A DNA stretch of 36,314 bases from an uncultured bacterium (GCA_947088515.1 CAMUHA010000009.1:1-36314), one strand, 5' to 3'. Counted from the stretch's first letter, positions 15,128-24,212 are shown. Numbers and translations are program-made. Notes: generated by a model not told the origin, from the letters alone.

Positions 15128-15985
15128 ATGATACAGGACATTACTCCAAAGATTTACCACAACGAATACAAGGATATTACTCCGGATGAAAACGACTTTA
15201 TTCTGGTTTTCCACAAAAACACCGTTCTTGTGCGGTTTAAAGAGGGACGGCTCCGCTACCCCCTGCTAAAGGAGCTGGAAAGTTATCCATGTACTTACTG
15301 CTATCTTTTTAGTATAGACAATTATAAATACTTTTTGGCATATCCTTCCCACAACTTAAGTCAAGGCAACGGTAATGAGGCTCCCCGCATCCTGCTTTCC
15401 GGCTATACCTATGAGGATGTACGGATTTTCAGGACCGCAGCTTCCCGTCATACTGCTTTTGCAGGCATCACCGCCCATCATCTTTTCAGTTGGTATCAGG
15501 CAAACCAGTTTTGCGGACGCTGCGGGCAGAAAACCATGCCGGACCACAAAGAACGGATGCTCTTATGCCCCCACTGCCGCAATATGATTTACCCAAAGAT
15601 TTCTCCTGCCGTTATTGTAGGCGTTTTAAATGGAGATAAAATTCTGATGAGTAAATATGCCGGACGGACCTATACTAATTATGCTCTTATTGCAGGATTT
15701 ACAGAAATTGGGGAAAACGCAGAACAGACAGTTACACGGGAAGTCATGGAAGAGGTTGGATTACATATAAAAAATATCCGCTACTACAAAAGCCAGCCAT
15801 GGGCATTTTCGGGAAGCCTTCTAATGGGATTCTTCTGTGATTTGGACGGTTCCGACACTATCACTTTGGATACCAGTGAATTGTCGGAAGCCGCCTGGTT
15901 TCACAGGGATGAAATCGCTCTGGAAGACGACCATTTAAGCCTTACCAGAGAAATGATTATGCAGTTTAAAAACGGAAATATTTAA
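15128..15985 (+). CDS. nudC: NAD(+)/NADH diphosphatase, RNA-deNADding NudC-type Nudix hydrolase
   Basis: A 285-residue Nudix hydrolase that splits NADH and NAD-capped RNA ends. A poorly conserved N-terminal domain (1-125) precedes a zinc ribbon, CGRCG with CPHC (about 133-155). The Nudix box GFTEIGENAEQTVTREVMEEVGL has the Gx5Ex7REUxEExGU spacing, with every catalytic glutamate present. It is followed by the NudC hallmark SQPWAFSGSLLMGF, one position off the usual SQPWPFP. This motif separates NudC from other Nudix proteins. It is transcribed alone from its own promoter and converges on glnA with a 20-base gap that holds no visible terminator. Confidence 0.93.
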   Translation: MIQDITPKIYHNEYKDITPDENDFILVFHKNTVLVRFKEGRLRYPLLKELESYPCTYCYLFSIDNYKYFLAYPSHNLSQGNGNEAPRILLSGYTYEDVRIFRTAASRHTAFAGITAHHLFSWYQANQFCGRCGQKTMPDHKERMLLCPHCRNMIYPKISPAVIVGVLNGDKILMSKYAGRTYTNYALIAGFTEIGENAEQTVTREVMEEVGLHIKNIRYYKSQPWAFSGSLLMGFFCDLDGSDTITLDTSELSEAAWFHRDEIALEDDHLSLTREMIMQFKNGNI

Positions 15986-16005
15986 AACATACCAGTACAC
16001 CCGTC

Positions 16006-17436
16006 CTATAAATCATAGTACATTTTGAACTCTGCCGGATTGGGAATCTGTTCCAGCTGCTTTAATTCCTTCCGCTTGCGTGCAACCCAGATATCAATAA
16101 GCCTCTGTGGGAAAACACCTCCCTTTGTCAGATAATCATGGTCTGCTTCCAACGCATCCAGCGCTTCTCCCAGAGACTTAGGAAGTCCTTTAATTTTCTT
16201 CTGCTCTTCTTCTGACAGCGTGTAAAGGTTAAAGTCATATGGTCCCCACCCATTTTCTGCCGGGTCGATTTGTTTCTCAATCCCATCCAGGCCTGCCATT
16301 AAAATCGCCGCATATGCGTAATAAGGATTGGCAGTCCCATCAGGGTTTCTAAGCTCAAACCGCTTCGTCTCCGGTGACTTGGCATAGGCAGGAATGCGGA
16401 TAACCGCGCTTCTGTTGGATGTGGCATAGCCAACAGTAACCGGCGCCTCATATCCCGGCACCAGACGCTTAAAGGAATTTGTGGAAGGATTGGTAAACGC
16501 GCACAATGATGCAATGTGTTTAAGCAGACCGCCTATAAAATAATGGGCAGTACGGCTTAAGCCGGAATAACCGTTCTCATCATAAAACAACGGTTTTCCA
16601 TCTTTAAAAAGGAGCATATGGACATGCAGTCCGCTTCCCGCTTCCTGATAAATAGGTTTAGGCAGGAATGTGGCAGTTTTGCCTTCCTGTGCCGCCATGT
16701 TTTTGATAATATATTTAGTAATCATCGTATTGTCTGCCATAACGGGCATATCTGCAAGCTCAACCTCAATTTCCATCTGCCCTGGGCCGCCCACTTCATG
16801 ATGATGGTATTTGACTTTAATTCCCCAGTCCTCCATCATCATACACATTCTGCTCCGCAAATCATACCCCACATCCTGGGGAGCCGCAATATGATAGCCC
16901 CCTTTATATGGCACTTCATAACCGTTATTTCCCGGCGTATCCATACTGCAGTTCCAGTCCGCCTGTCTGGTGTCAATCTTGTAACCGCACTGCTGGGGTG
17001 AAACCTCATATCTTACATTATCAAACAGATAAAATTCAAATTCCGGTCCAATTACCATTCTGTCCGCAATGCCGCTTTCCTTCATATATTCCACCGCACG
17101 AAGGCTTACATTTTTGGGATACTGGTCAAAAGGCCTGTTTTCTCCTTTGCCAATGGTACAAACATTTCCACACATCGTAAGAGTAGGAACCTTGGCAAAA
17201 GGGTCTACATAAGCAGTATCCGGGTCTGGTAAAAATACCATATCACTTTTTTCTATTGGAGCATATCCATAATTGGACCCGTCAAACCCAATACCATACG
17301 TAAATGTGTTTTCTCCAAACCGTTCCACTGGAATCGTAATGTGCCGCCAGCGTCCGTCAATATCCGTCATTTTAAAGTCAATCATACGGATTTGTTTTTC
17401 CTCGCACAACTTTTTAATTTCCTTAATCTTGTCCAT
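16006..17436 (-). CDS. glnA: Glutamine synthetase type I (GlnA)
   Basis: A dodecameric-type glutamine synthetase of about 476 residues. Motifs include GFDGSNYGYAPIEKSDM (beta-grasp domain), FEFYLFD, YHHHEVGGPGQMEIEVEL (metal and ATP binding), SGLHVHMLLFKDGKPLF and NRSAVIRIPAY. No tyrosine adenylylation segment of the proteobacterial type is recognisable, as usual for Firmicutes. The frame is open to an ATG at 17457. I prefer the ATG at 17436 (MDKIKEIKK), behind AGGAAAGGAAAGG, but both have plausible binding sites. It carries its own strong promoter and an approximately 130-base leader without a clear terminator, unlike glnN. It may be an enzyme of a GSI subgroup with another amine substrate, but the catalytic motifs fit glutamine synthesis. 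Confidence 0.9.
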   Translation of the reverse strand: MDKIKEIKKLCEEKQIRMIDFKMTDIDGRWRHITIPVERFGENTFTYGIGFDGSNYGYAPIEKSDMVFLPDPDTAYVDPFAKVPTLTMCGNVCTIGKGENRPFDQYPKNVSLRAVEYMKESGIADRMVIGPEFEFYLFDNVRYEVSPQQCGYKIDTRQADWNCSMDTPGNNGYEVPYKGGYHIAAPQDVGYDLRSRMCMMMEDWGIKVKYHHHEVGGPGQMEIEVELADMPVMADNTMITKYIIKNMAAQEGKTATFLPKPIYQEAGSGLHVHMLLFKDGKPLFYDENGYSGLSRTAHYFIGGLLKHIASLCAFTNPSTNSFKRLVPGYEAPVTVGYATSNRSAVIRIPAYAKSPETKRFELRNPDGTANPYYAYAAILMAGLDGIEKQIDPAENGWGPYDFNLYTLSEEEQKKIKGLPKSLGEALDALEADHDYLTKGGVFPQRLIDIWVARKRKELKQLEQIPNPAEFKMYYDL

Positions 17437-17570
17437 ACCTTTCCTTTCCTGCAGCATATGGTGTTCTTCCCTTCCTGTGACACCTGCCTGCCGCCATTTT
17501 TCTACATCTTACATTACAGCGTTTTTTATTGCTATACGCCTGATAGATGAACTGACTCATTTTCCCACCT

Positions 17571-17600
17571 ATTATATCATATTCCGGGTTTTGACAGCAA
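17571..17600 (-). promoter_or_regulatory. glnA: Promoter for glnA (extended -10)
   Basis: A perfect TATAAT (17571-17576) is preceded by TGA, forming an extended -10 box. The -35 box TTGCTG (17595-17600) is 18 bases upstream and matches only in TTG. The extended -10 compensates. The leader runs about 130 bases to the ATG at 17436. It contains a weak stem TATAGC/GCTGTA but no six-base-loop pair like that of glnN. Confidence 0.7.
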
Positions 17601-17651
17601 TCATACAATTTACTTTACATAGAAATGGGAGGCAGCGCTGATTTGACGCCC

Positions 17652-17676
17652 AAAAAAGGAGAGTCTAAGCTCTCCT
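17652..17676 (-). terminator. Intrinsic terminator of the MATE gene
   Basis: On the minus strand, AGGAGAG/CTCTCCT form a 7-bp stem (17657-17663 with 17670-17676) with a six-base loop, followed by TTTTT. It lies 12 bases after the MATE stop codon and separates that gene from the glnA promoter. Confidence 0.88.
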
Positions 17677-17688
17677 CATTTATGTTCA

Positions 17689-19065
17689 TTAAATTGCTCT
17701 CCCTTTCCACTTCCCACGTTTATAAAAGAAGAAGGTGATTATTGCGCCAATCAGCCATGAAGCCAGCAGGGAAATAAAGATACACTCCTGCCTTCCTCCC
17801 GGAAACTCCGGCGACCTTGTAAAAAACGCTATTCCATAGGCAATCGGTACATGGATACATATTGTTGTTGCAATTGAAATCCACATAGGAGTCATAGTGT
17901 CCCCTGCCCCCCGCATTACCCCGGAAAGACTCTGTGTAACTGCCATCGCAATATAGCCTACAGCAAGAATTCCCATCATTTCCCGGCTTAAATCCACCAG
18001 TTGTGGTGTTTTTGTAAATATTCCCATCAATGACTTTCCAAATATCAGTATCAGAAAGGTGAGCGCTGCAGAGGTTCCCATTGCAATTGCTGTTCCCTGT
18101 TTTGCACCCTTCTCAACCCGTTCGTACATTTTAGCTCCTACATTCTGTCCGGCATATGTAGTCATTGCCGTTCCAAAAGAAAAATTGGGCATCATGGCAA
18201 AACCATCCACACGCATAACAATTACATTAGCTGCAATAAACATTTCTCCAAAGCTGTTGGTAAGCGACTGTACCACAATCATTGCCATGGAGAGAATTGC
18301 CTGGGTAATCCCTGACGGAAGTCCCAATTCAATAATCTTTACAGTATGCTTTTTCTGAAGCTTTAAATAACATGGATTTAAGTCAAAAAGTGTACTCATT
18401 TTTTTTAACCGTATCAGACAAAGCAGAGCCGAAATCGCCTGTGCAATAACCGTTGCAAGCGCCACACCGTTAACGCCCATATCCATTTGGGCTACAAACA
18501 ACAAATCCAGTACAATATTCACAAATGTAGACACCAGAAGGTAGGCAAGGGCTGACATAGAGTCTCCAAGCCCACGCAGTATACCGCTTAAAATATTATA
18601 ATATGCTAGTCCTCCGGAACCAATAAATAAAATCAGCAGATAAGAATGACACCAGTCAATAATGGATTCCGGCGTATCCAAAAGCTCCAGCAAAGGTCTT
18701 GCCACCAAAGACGCCGCAACCATAACAAACAGCGTTGCAATTCCTGTAAGCGTAACGCAATTTCCAATCGTAACAGACAGCTCTTCCCTTTGTTTTGCGC
18801 CAAAATACTGGGATACCATAATGCCAGCCCCCACGCTGATTCCCACAAATAGTACAATAAGAAGGTTTAAAATCGGTCCCGCACTGCCAACAGCTGCCAA
18901 GGCATTATCTCCCACATAATTTCCAACAACCACACTGTCCACCGTGTTATACAGCTGCTGGGCAATATTCCCAACCAGCATTGGAACTGTAAATAATACG
19001 ATTTTTTTCCAAGGTGAACCATCTGTCATATCCACCGGTGCAAATAATTTTTTCAGCATTTCCAT
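17689..19065 (-). CDS. MATE family multidrug/cation efflux transporter
   Basis: A 458-residue inner-membrane protein with about twelve hydrophobic segments in two homologous halves. The start of the first half, PWKKIVLFTVPMLVGNIAQQ followed by YNTVDSVVVGNYVGDNALAA, is the MATE signature, with VPAL-like and DxxxVG elements. It probably exports organic cations or drugs in exchange for Na+ or H+; the substrate cannot be read from sequence. The frame opens at a TTG (19074), but the ATG at 19065, with GGGGG ten bases upstream, is more likely. It has its own promoter and terminator, so it is monocistronic, downstream of the flagellin gene. Confidence 0.88.
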   Translation of the reverse strand: MEMLKKLFAPVDMTDGSPWKKIVLFTVPMLVGNIAQQLYNTVDSVVVGNYVGDNALAAVGSAGPILNLLIVLFVGISVGAGIMVSQYFGAKQREELSVTIGNCVTLTGIATLFVMVAASLVARPLLELLDTPESIIDWCHSYLLILFIGSGGLAYYNILSGILRGLGDSMSALAYLLVSTFVNIVLDLLFVAQMDMGVNGVALATVIAQAISALLCLIRLKKMSTLFDLNPCYLKLQKKHTVKIIELGLPSGITQAILSMAMIVVQSLTNSFGEMFIAANVIVMRVDGFAMMPNFSFGTAMTTYAGQNVGAKMYERVEKGAKQGTAIAMGTSAALTFLILIFGKSLMGIFTKTPQLVDLSREMMGILAVGYIAMAVTQSLSGVMRGAGDTMTPMWISIATTICIHVPIAYGIAFFTRSPEFPGGRQECIFISLLASWLIGAIITFFFYKRGKWKGRAI

Positions 19066-19097
19066 CCTAAGCAAGCCCCCTGTGATTATTTTTGTCC

Positions 19098-19126
19098 ATT
19101 ATACACCCTTTTCCTTTTTCTGTCAT
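19098..19126 (-). promoter_or_regulatory. Promoter for the MATE gene
   Basis: ATGACA (19121-19126), a 17-base spacer and a perfect TATAAT (19098-19103) on the minus strand. The leader is about 25 bases. It falls between the flagellin stop codon (19196) and the MATE start; no intrinsic terminator for the flagellin transcript is visible in this gap. Confidence 0.75.
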
Positions 19127-19195
19127 CAACAGCAATTATTGTATGGATACTCATATTGTACAAAAATATCTAACCAGACTCTTAATGTTTGCTTT

Positions 19196-22100
19196 TTATT
19201 GCAGAAGATTTAATACCATATCCGACAACTGGTTTGCCTGGGCAAGAATTGTCTGGGAAGCCTGCATCATAAAATTATTTTTGGCCTGTTCCATTATTTC
19301 GAAAGCCATGTCCGCATCACGGATAACAGATTCGCTCGCCTGCGTATTCTCAATAACATTATTATTATTGTTAACTGTATGTTCCAGCCGGTTCTGTGCG
19401 GTACCAAAGGTACTGCGTCTGGAGCTTAACATACTTATTGCGTTTTTAATACGTCCAAGCGCTTTATTTGCATACTTGGGCTTACTTAGGGTAAGAGAAT
19501 TGATTGCCAGAGAGCAGGAACTTACACGTGTGCGTGGAATTTCCATCACATCTCCCGCTTCAGCTCCCACCATAATAAGCATTGGGTCACGGGACTTTCT
19601 TCCCGTCTCCTCCAAAAACATAACGCCTCTTGCACTTCCGCCAATATCCGTTATGGTATGTGTGCCAACTGCCTTATGTGCAATTTTAAGCGCCCCATTC
19701 TCTATAGAAGCCTTGAGCGGCGCCTTATTATTGTTGTCATCCCCATTCGCAAACAAATTATTTAGTGTATCAATAAATTCTTTCCCTGTATAGTTAGTAT
19801 TCTCTGGAAATGTATATTTATATGATACGCCATCTGCCTCAAAGGTAAGAACATTCTGTCCTTCTTTAAACTCAACGCCTTTTGATATATCCTTTGTTCC
19901 AACAATATAAGTTTCCTTCGGCTTTCCCGATGTTTTATAAAAAACGAAGCTTGCCGCGCTTCCCCGTATACCGTCTAGAACATATTGTCCCTTAGCCAGA
20001 GCTTTATCTGCTTTTCTGTCTACAACAATCTGTAAAGCAGTGTCATCATTTGACCCAACCACACCTGTAGATAACCCTCCAACAGAAACTTTTATATCAA
20101 AATCTTCAAGTCCCTCCTCTGCAAACTTTTCCTCAATTTTTTTCTGTAAAACCGCTGCAAATTCATCCCCACTATACACGCCCTCCGGAATCGTTATGTT
20201 CATCTGCTTTACATAACTGCTTGTGTCTGCGCTTCCGCTTATATACCCAAAGTCAAAGGTAAACACATCATTTGCCCCGGAAAATATCTCAATGGGTTCC
20301 TCTTTCAGGTTCTTACGACCGATAATATAAGCAGCGTCAAAATCCCTATCTGTATAAGACCCTTCCTTTATATAACTTTGAGGAGCTGTTGCAGTCTTTT
20401 TACATAAGATCACATCTTTATAAAAGCTTCCTGCGGCATTCAGCGTATTACTGTCCGCCAAAAGCTTAAGCTTACCATCATTTGTAACTTCAACAGTAAC
20501 TACTCCATCCAAAGCAGTGCCCTTAATTGCATCCTCCACAGCAGTTTTTAGCGCATCCCTGCTATTATAAGACCCATGGGCTATGTTCAAAACAACATCA
20601 CCATTTCCGACATCTAAAGTCAGTTTATCATTTGCGCTGCCTATATTTATGTTTTCGGAAATAGCATAGTAAGTCGTAAGAGAGGCCTGTCTTGCCATTT
20701 GATACCAATGTTCGGCAGGTGTTGTTTTCGTTCCCAATATCGCTGCCCATGCAGAATTGCTAGATGATTCAATTCTTAACTCCCACGCACCATCAGATAC
20801 ACTTGACGGAGGAGTCGATGTAAATGTCAGTTTTCCTGTACCGCTATCATAAGATGCTTTTATACACTGAAGACAGGTTTCACCACTATCTGCAAACTGT
20901 CGGTTCATTTCTGTCACCAGACTTGCTATGTTATTGTAAGTGCCTGATTTTAATGTAATACTCTTATATCCCTGCCGGGTAAAAAATTGTATTGTATTAC
21001 TGTTTGCATCAATTTTTATAGAGGACGACTGCATTTGGGCAGGTATGGTGGCCGTTGCCACCGCATCTATTTTTTCAACCTTTGTGGAACCCTGCGGACG
21101 CTCTATATTTCCATATTTATATGTATAATTTCCGTCATTTATTGTTGTTGTTGTGCCTGTAAACAGCTTTTTGTATGTATCATTTTTATTACTTGCGTCG
21201 AAATCAATTTTCTGTATATCTCTTGTCAATGCACTGATAGCTAGTCCGCTTCCATAAGATATAAACTTTATTTTATCCTTTATTCCCAAAAAACCAACGC
21301 TGTTTTGTATAAAATCATTTAACTTAGTAATCAGCGCATTACGGTCTGCATACGTTCCTCCAATATTATCAATTGTATATGTTTTATTATCAATTTGGAA
21401 CGATAATGTCGCGCTGCCTGAGAGGGTGATTGGTCCATTTAAATTTGCCCTTCCCACAAGCTGGGCATTTCGTCCATCTACATCGTCCGGAAGATATCTG
21501 GTGGTCAGAAACAGAGCATCATATGTGTTGGCATAAACCGAACCGGGAGTTATATCAAATTCGAGCTGGCTTCCGCTGCCGCCTAATGTGCTTTCAAAAC
21601 ATAGGCGGTAAGAGTTTGTAGTCCATGCCCTTGCTTCATGGTCAAGTCCCTCATCCTTCAAACGGTCATTAATTTCACTCGCAAGTTCGCCAATGGTATA
21701 TTCTTTGTTTGTCAGTTTGATCTCTGTGTAATTAGCCGCGCCGTTTAGTTTAAAACGCAAAATATTGTTTGTATCGTTTATCTCAATTTTACTGGTATAA
21801 TAGGTATAATATGAACTTCCGGTTATAGACGCACAGGTACCGCCGCTGGAGCTGCCATAGTATACATTATCATAAAACACTGAAGAATAAACAGGTTTTG
21901 ATGTTTCCAGCTTAAACATATTACCTTTAAGACCAGTAATATTGATTGAAGTATCCCCGCCCTTAATCTGAATACAGGAGTCGCCGTATTCCATAGCTGT
22001 AACACCCACTGCGCTGGGTTCTTGCGCAAGTTGCTTATTAATTATATCAATCATTTGGACACGAGTGTATTCTCCTGCCGGAATCCGCAACGAAATAAAA

Positions 22101-22978
22101 TTTGATTTATTTAATTTTTCAACATAGAATCCAAGCTCATCATTTCTCCCGGATGTGATAATTAATGGCTCTTTTAAATCAAACACAGTGGTTCCCAAAA
22201 GATTAACAGGCGCATTGCCGCTGTGATAGTCATAAAACAGATAAGAAAGCGAACCGTCCACCGAAGAAATTTCCGCCGGCTTCCCATCTGCTCTTTCATA
22301 ATTCAGTTTACAATAACCTTTATCTGTAAGTTCAAATTCGAATCCCGGATTGGGAGGAGACATTCTGCCCAGCGCATCATCAATTTCATCCATTAATTCC
22401 TGTGTGGTATAAACGCCTGCCGGAACGGTAAGGTTATATTCGTTAGGGTAACAGCTACTTGGTAAATGTATTTTTAATTCATTTCCCAGAGAAGAAACTG
22501 TATGCAGCTGATTGTCATCCCATCTCTTATTTCCTGCAATCTGATAGAAAGAATCTTCATGCTCTTCAAATACTGGCTGCCCGTTATACTGTGTATCACG
22601 GCTGATATGGTCAATTTCTGTGCGCAATTGGTCAAACTCAGCATTCAGCGCGGCACGCTCGCTTTCCGTACAGGTTCCGTTTAGTGATTTTACTGTCAGT
22701 TCGTTCATGCGCTGTAATATGTCATGTACTTCATTCATAGCCCCGTCTGCAACCTGGGTATAGCCAATACCGTCCTGGGCATTAAGAGTTCCCTGTTTAA
22801 GGCCGCGAATCTGCCGACGCATTTTTTCTGAAATTGCTAACCCTGCCGCATCATCCGCCGCTCTGTTGACCCGATACCCGGAAGATAATTTTTCCGTTGT
22901 CTTTTTGGTCTTTCTGTCATTAATCTGAAATTGTCTGCAAGCGCCAATTGCAAGCATATTACTGTGAACTGATATCAT
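19196..22978 (-). CDS. Giant flagellin with eight internal beta-rich repeats
   Basis: 1260 residues against roughly 270-550 for most flagellins. Residues 1-140 form the flagellin N-terminal coiled-coil (D0/D1): TTEKLSSGYRVNRAADDAAG, ISEKMRRQIRGL, NAQDGIGYTQVADGAMNEVH. Residues 1155-1260 are the C-terminal D1/D0, ending QTILAQANQLSDMVLNLLQ. Both polymerising ends are intact, so it should be built into a filament. The middle (about 165-1110) holds eight repeats of about 115-140 residues. Each has a strand pair, a G-x-Y-[TSNA] turn and a helix; helix starts are at 188, 302, 425, 541, 679, 802, 933 and 1061. There is no signal peptide, as expected for type III export. Unusual cysteines occur near the ends (Cys14, Cys103, Cys1155). 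Neighbours are not flagellar. The start ATG has GAGG six bases upstream. Confidence 0.93.
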   Translation of the reverse strand: MISVHSNMLAIGACRQFQINDRKTKKTTEKLSSGYRVNRAADDAAGLAISEKMRRQIRGLKQGTLNAQDGIGYTQVADGAMNEVHDILQRMNELTVKSLNGTCTESERAALNAEFDQLRTEIDHISRDTQYNGQPVFEEHEDSFYQIAGNKRWDDNQLHTVSSLGNELKIHLPSSCYPNEYNLTVPAGVYTTQELMDEIDDALGRMSPPNPGFEFELTDKGYCKLNYERADGKPAEISSVDGSLSYLFYDYHSGNAPVNLLGTTVFDLKEPLIITSGRNDELGFYVEKLNKSNFISLRIPAGEYTRVQMIDIINKQLAQEPSAVGVTAMEYGDSCIQIKGGDTSINITGLKGNMFKLETSKPVYSSVFYDNVYYGSSSGGTCASITGSSYYTYYTSKIEINDTNNILRFKLNGAANYTEIKLTNKEYTIGELASEINDRLKDEGLDHEARAWTTNSYRLCFESTLGGSGSQLEFDITPGSVYANTYDALFLTTRYLPDDVDGRNAQLVGRANLNGPITLSGSATLSFQIDNKTYTIDNIGGTYADRNALITKLNDFIQNSVGFLGIKDKIKFISYGSGLAISALTRDIQKIDFDASNKNDTYKKLFTGTTTTINDGNYTYKYGNIERPQGSTKVEKIDAVATATIPAQMQSSSIKIDANSNTIQFFTRQGYKSITLKSGTYNNIASLVTEMNRQFADSGETCLQCIKASYDSGTGKLTFTSTPPSSVSDGAWELRIESSSNSAWAAILGTKTTPAEHWYQMARQASLTTYYAISENINIGSANDKLTLDVGNGDVVLNIAHGSYNSRDALKTAVEDAIKGTALDGVVTVEVTNDGKLKLLADSNTLNAAGSFYKDVILCKKTATAPQSYIKEGSYTDRDFDAAYIIGRKNLKEEPIEIFSGANDVFTFDFGYISGSADTSSYVKQMNITIPEGVYSGDEFAAVLQKKIEEKFAEEGLEDFDIKVSVGGLSTGVVGSNDDTALQIVVDRKADKALAKGQYVLDGIRGSAASFVFYKTSGKPKETYIVGTKDISKGVEFKEGQNVLTFEADGVSYKYTFPENTNYTGKEFIDTLNNLFANGDDNNNKAPLKASIENGALKIAHKAVGTHTITDIGGSARGVMFLEETGRKSRDPMLIMVGAEAGDVMEIPRTRVSSCSLAINSLTLSKPKYANKALGRIKNAISMLSSRRSTFGTAQNRLEHTVNNNNNVIENTQASESVIRDADMAFEIMEQAKNNFMMQASQTILAQANQLSDMVLNLLQ

Positions 22979-22985
22979 ATATTTA

Positions 22986-23031
22986 TCCTCGACTGTATAA
23001 ATATTTTGATTGCCAGCTATGCCAAATATCC
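22986..23031 (-). promoter_or_regulatory. Flagellin leader with two possible CsrA sites
   Basis: Two GGA triplets lie in the leader: AACGGATAT (GGA at 23029-23031) and GAGGATAAAT (GGA at 22986-22988). The second overlaps the ribosome binding site. In Bacillus hag, CsrA binds two such sites to block translation until FliW relieves it. Spacing is similar, but GGA is a short motif and no csrA or fliW gene is in the window. Confidence 0.3.
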
Positions 23032-23075
23032 GTTTTTACAACTTTTAATATGGCAAAATTTGCTATCTTTTCGTA

Positions 23076-23105
23076 ATGATATCGTAAACAGGACGCAAAA
23101 GTCAA
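23076..23105 (-). promoter_or_regulatory. SigA-type promoter for the flagellin gene
   Basis: TTGACT (23100-23105), an 18-base spacer and TATCAT (23076-23081) on the minus strand; each box matches consensus at five of six. It gives a leader of about 90 bases. I found no good match to the sigma-28 (SigD) pattern TAAA-N15-GCCGATAA in the same region. Confidence 0.55.
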
Positions 23106-23191
23106 TTACCAGAAGTGCCTCCAGTCATCACCTATAATTCGAGACAGTAAACGATTGGTTTTACTTTTTCTTGGCCAAGCATCATTATAAA

Positions 23192-23217
23192 TAAACGGCA
23201 AATAAATTTGCCGTTTA
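23192..23217 (-). terminator. Hairpin terminator downstream of yhaM
   Basis: A perfect 11-bp stem TAAACGGCAAA/TTTGCCGTTTA (23192-23202 with 23207-23217) with a four-base loop lies 14 bases after the yhaM stop. On the minus strand it is followed by TTTATAATG, a short T tract, so termination may be partial. A separate 10-bp palindrome, CTTGGCCAAG, is at 23170-23179. Confidence 0.65.
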
Positions 23218-23230
23218 CCATACAAGTTAT

Positions 23231-24175
23231 TTACAACTCATTGCTTCTGCGTAAATTAGAATCAAACAGACGATTAAAACCAAGCCATCCTGTTTCTGAA
23301 GAATTTTCAAGTATTTCTGAAAAAGTCTGAAGCTTTGCATCCGTATTATCAGCCAGATAAAGCGCCATCGCTTCTATAATGGCTGGCTTTTTGGGTGAAC
23401 CAAACTCATATTCCCCATGATGGGCAAGAATGCAGTGTTTTAATTCATTGGCAAGGAGAACAGGAAATCCCTCTATTTTGCTGATTTTTTGCGCAACCAT
23501 TTCTGTCCCAATAACAATGTGTCCTAAAAACTGCCCTTCTTCCGTATAATCATTTTGCGGAAAAAGGGAAATTTCCCTGACCTTTCCAATATCGTGGCAC
23601 ATAGCCGCAGCAGTAAGCAGGTCCTTATCCAGCAGCGGATATACACTACAGTAATACTGGCACATTTTCACTATACTTAATGTGTGCTGCAAAAGACCGC
23701 CCACAAATCCATGATGGATTGTCTTTGCTGCAGATGACTGCTTAAACACTTTAATAAAATCCTCATCCTCCACAAACAATGCCTGCAATAGCTGCTTCAG
23801 ATACTTGTTCTGCACCTTTCCTATTATGCCCAGAAGCTCCCCATACATATCCTCAATTGCAAACTTACTTACCGGAAGATAATCTGCGGGATTAAATTCC
23901 CCTTCCCGGCATTTTCTAATCCTCTTGACATTAACCTGCAGCGCTCCCTGAAAGCTGGTGACATCCCCATAAACCTCTATGTAGTCCAAAGTATCAAACT
24001 CTGCAATCCCTGCGTTGTTCGGGTCCCAGACTTTGGCATCCAGCGTCCCTGTTTTATCCTGCAAAATTACATTGTCGTATGCCTTTCCGTTTTTTGTAAC
24101 TGCAGACTGTTTATGTTTGCAAAGATAAATATCAAATACTCTGTCGCCCTCTTTGTAATCCTTAATATATTTCAT
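23231..24175 (-). CDS. yhaM: 3'-5' exoribonuclease YhaM
   Basis: A 314-residue cytoplasmic exoribonuclease. Residues 1-100 form an OB-fold (YDNVILQDKTGTLDAKVWDP, VYGDVTSFQGALQVNVKRI), which binds nucleic acid. Residues 150-290 are an HD domain with the metal motifs HHGFVGGLLQHTLSI, MCHDIGK and ILAHHGEYEFGSP. The OB plus HD arrangement and length are those of YhaM, which trims RNA 3' ends. The start at 24175 has AGGTGA six bases upstream. It lies 37 bases downstream of the HtrA-like gene and is probably co-transcribed with it. Confidence 0.93.
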   Translation of the reverse strand: MKYIKDYKEGDRVFDIYLCKHKQSAVTKNGKAYDNVILQDKTGTLDAKVWDPNNAGIAEFDTLDYIEVYGDVTSFQGALQVNVKRIRKCREGEFNPADYLPVSKFAIEDMYGELLGIIGKVQNKYLKQLLQALFVEDEDFIKVFKQSSAAKTIHHGFVGGLLQHTLSIVKMCQYYCSVYPLLDKDLLTAAAMCHDIGKVREISLFPQNDYTEEGQFLGHIVIGTEMVAQKISKIEGFPVLLANELKHCILAHHGEYEFGSPKKPAIIEAMALYLADNTDAKLQTFSEILENSSETGWLGFNRLFDSNLRRSNEL

Positions 24176-24212
24176 TTTGTCTCACCTGTATCCTTTCCCT
24201 TATTTATATAGC

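Noticed and set aside
17437..17570. ANTAR-type leader for glnA as well
   Set aside because: The leader has no pair of six-base-loop hairpins and no terminator; only a weak stem with a ten-base loop is visible.
22979..23105. Sigma-28 promoter for the flagellin gene
   Set aside because: The nearest match to GCCGATAA (ACGGATAT, about 23028) has no TAAA at 15 bases upstream; the SigA-type boxes fit better.
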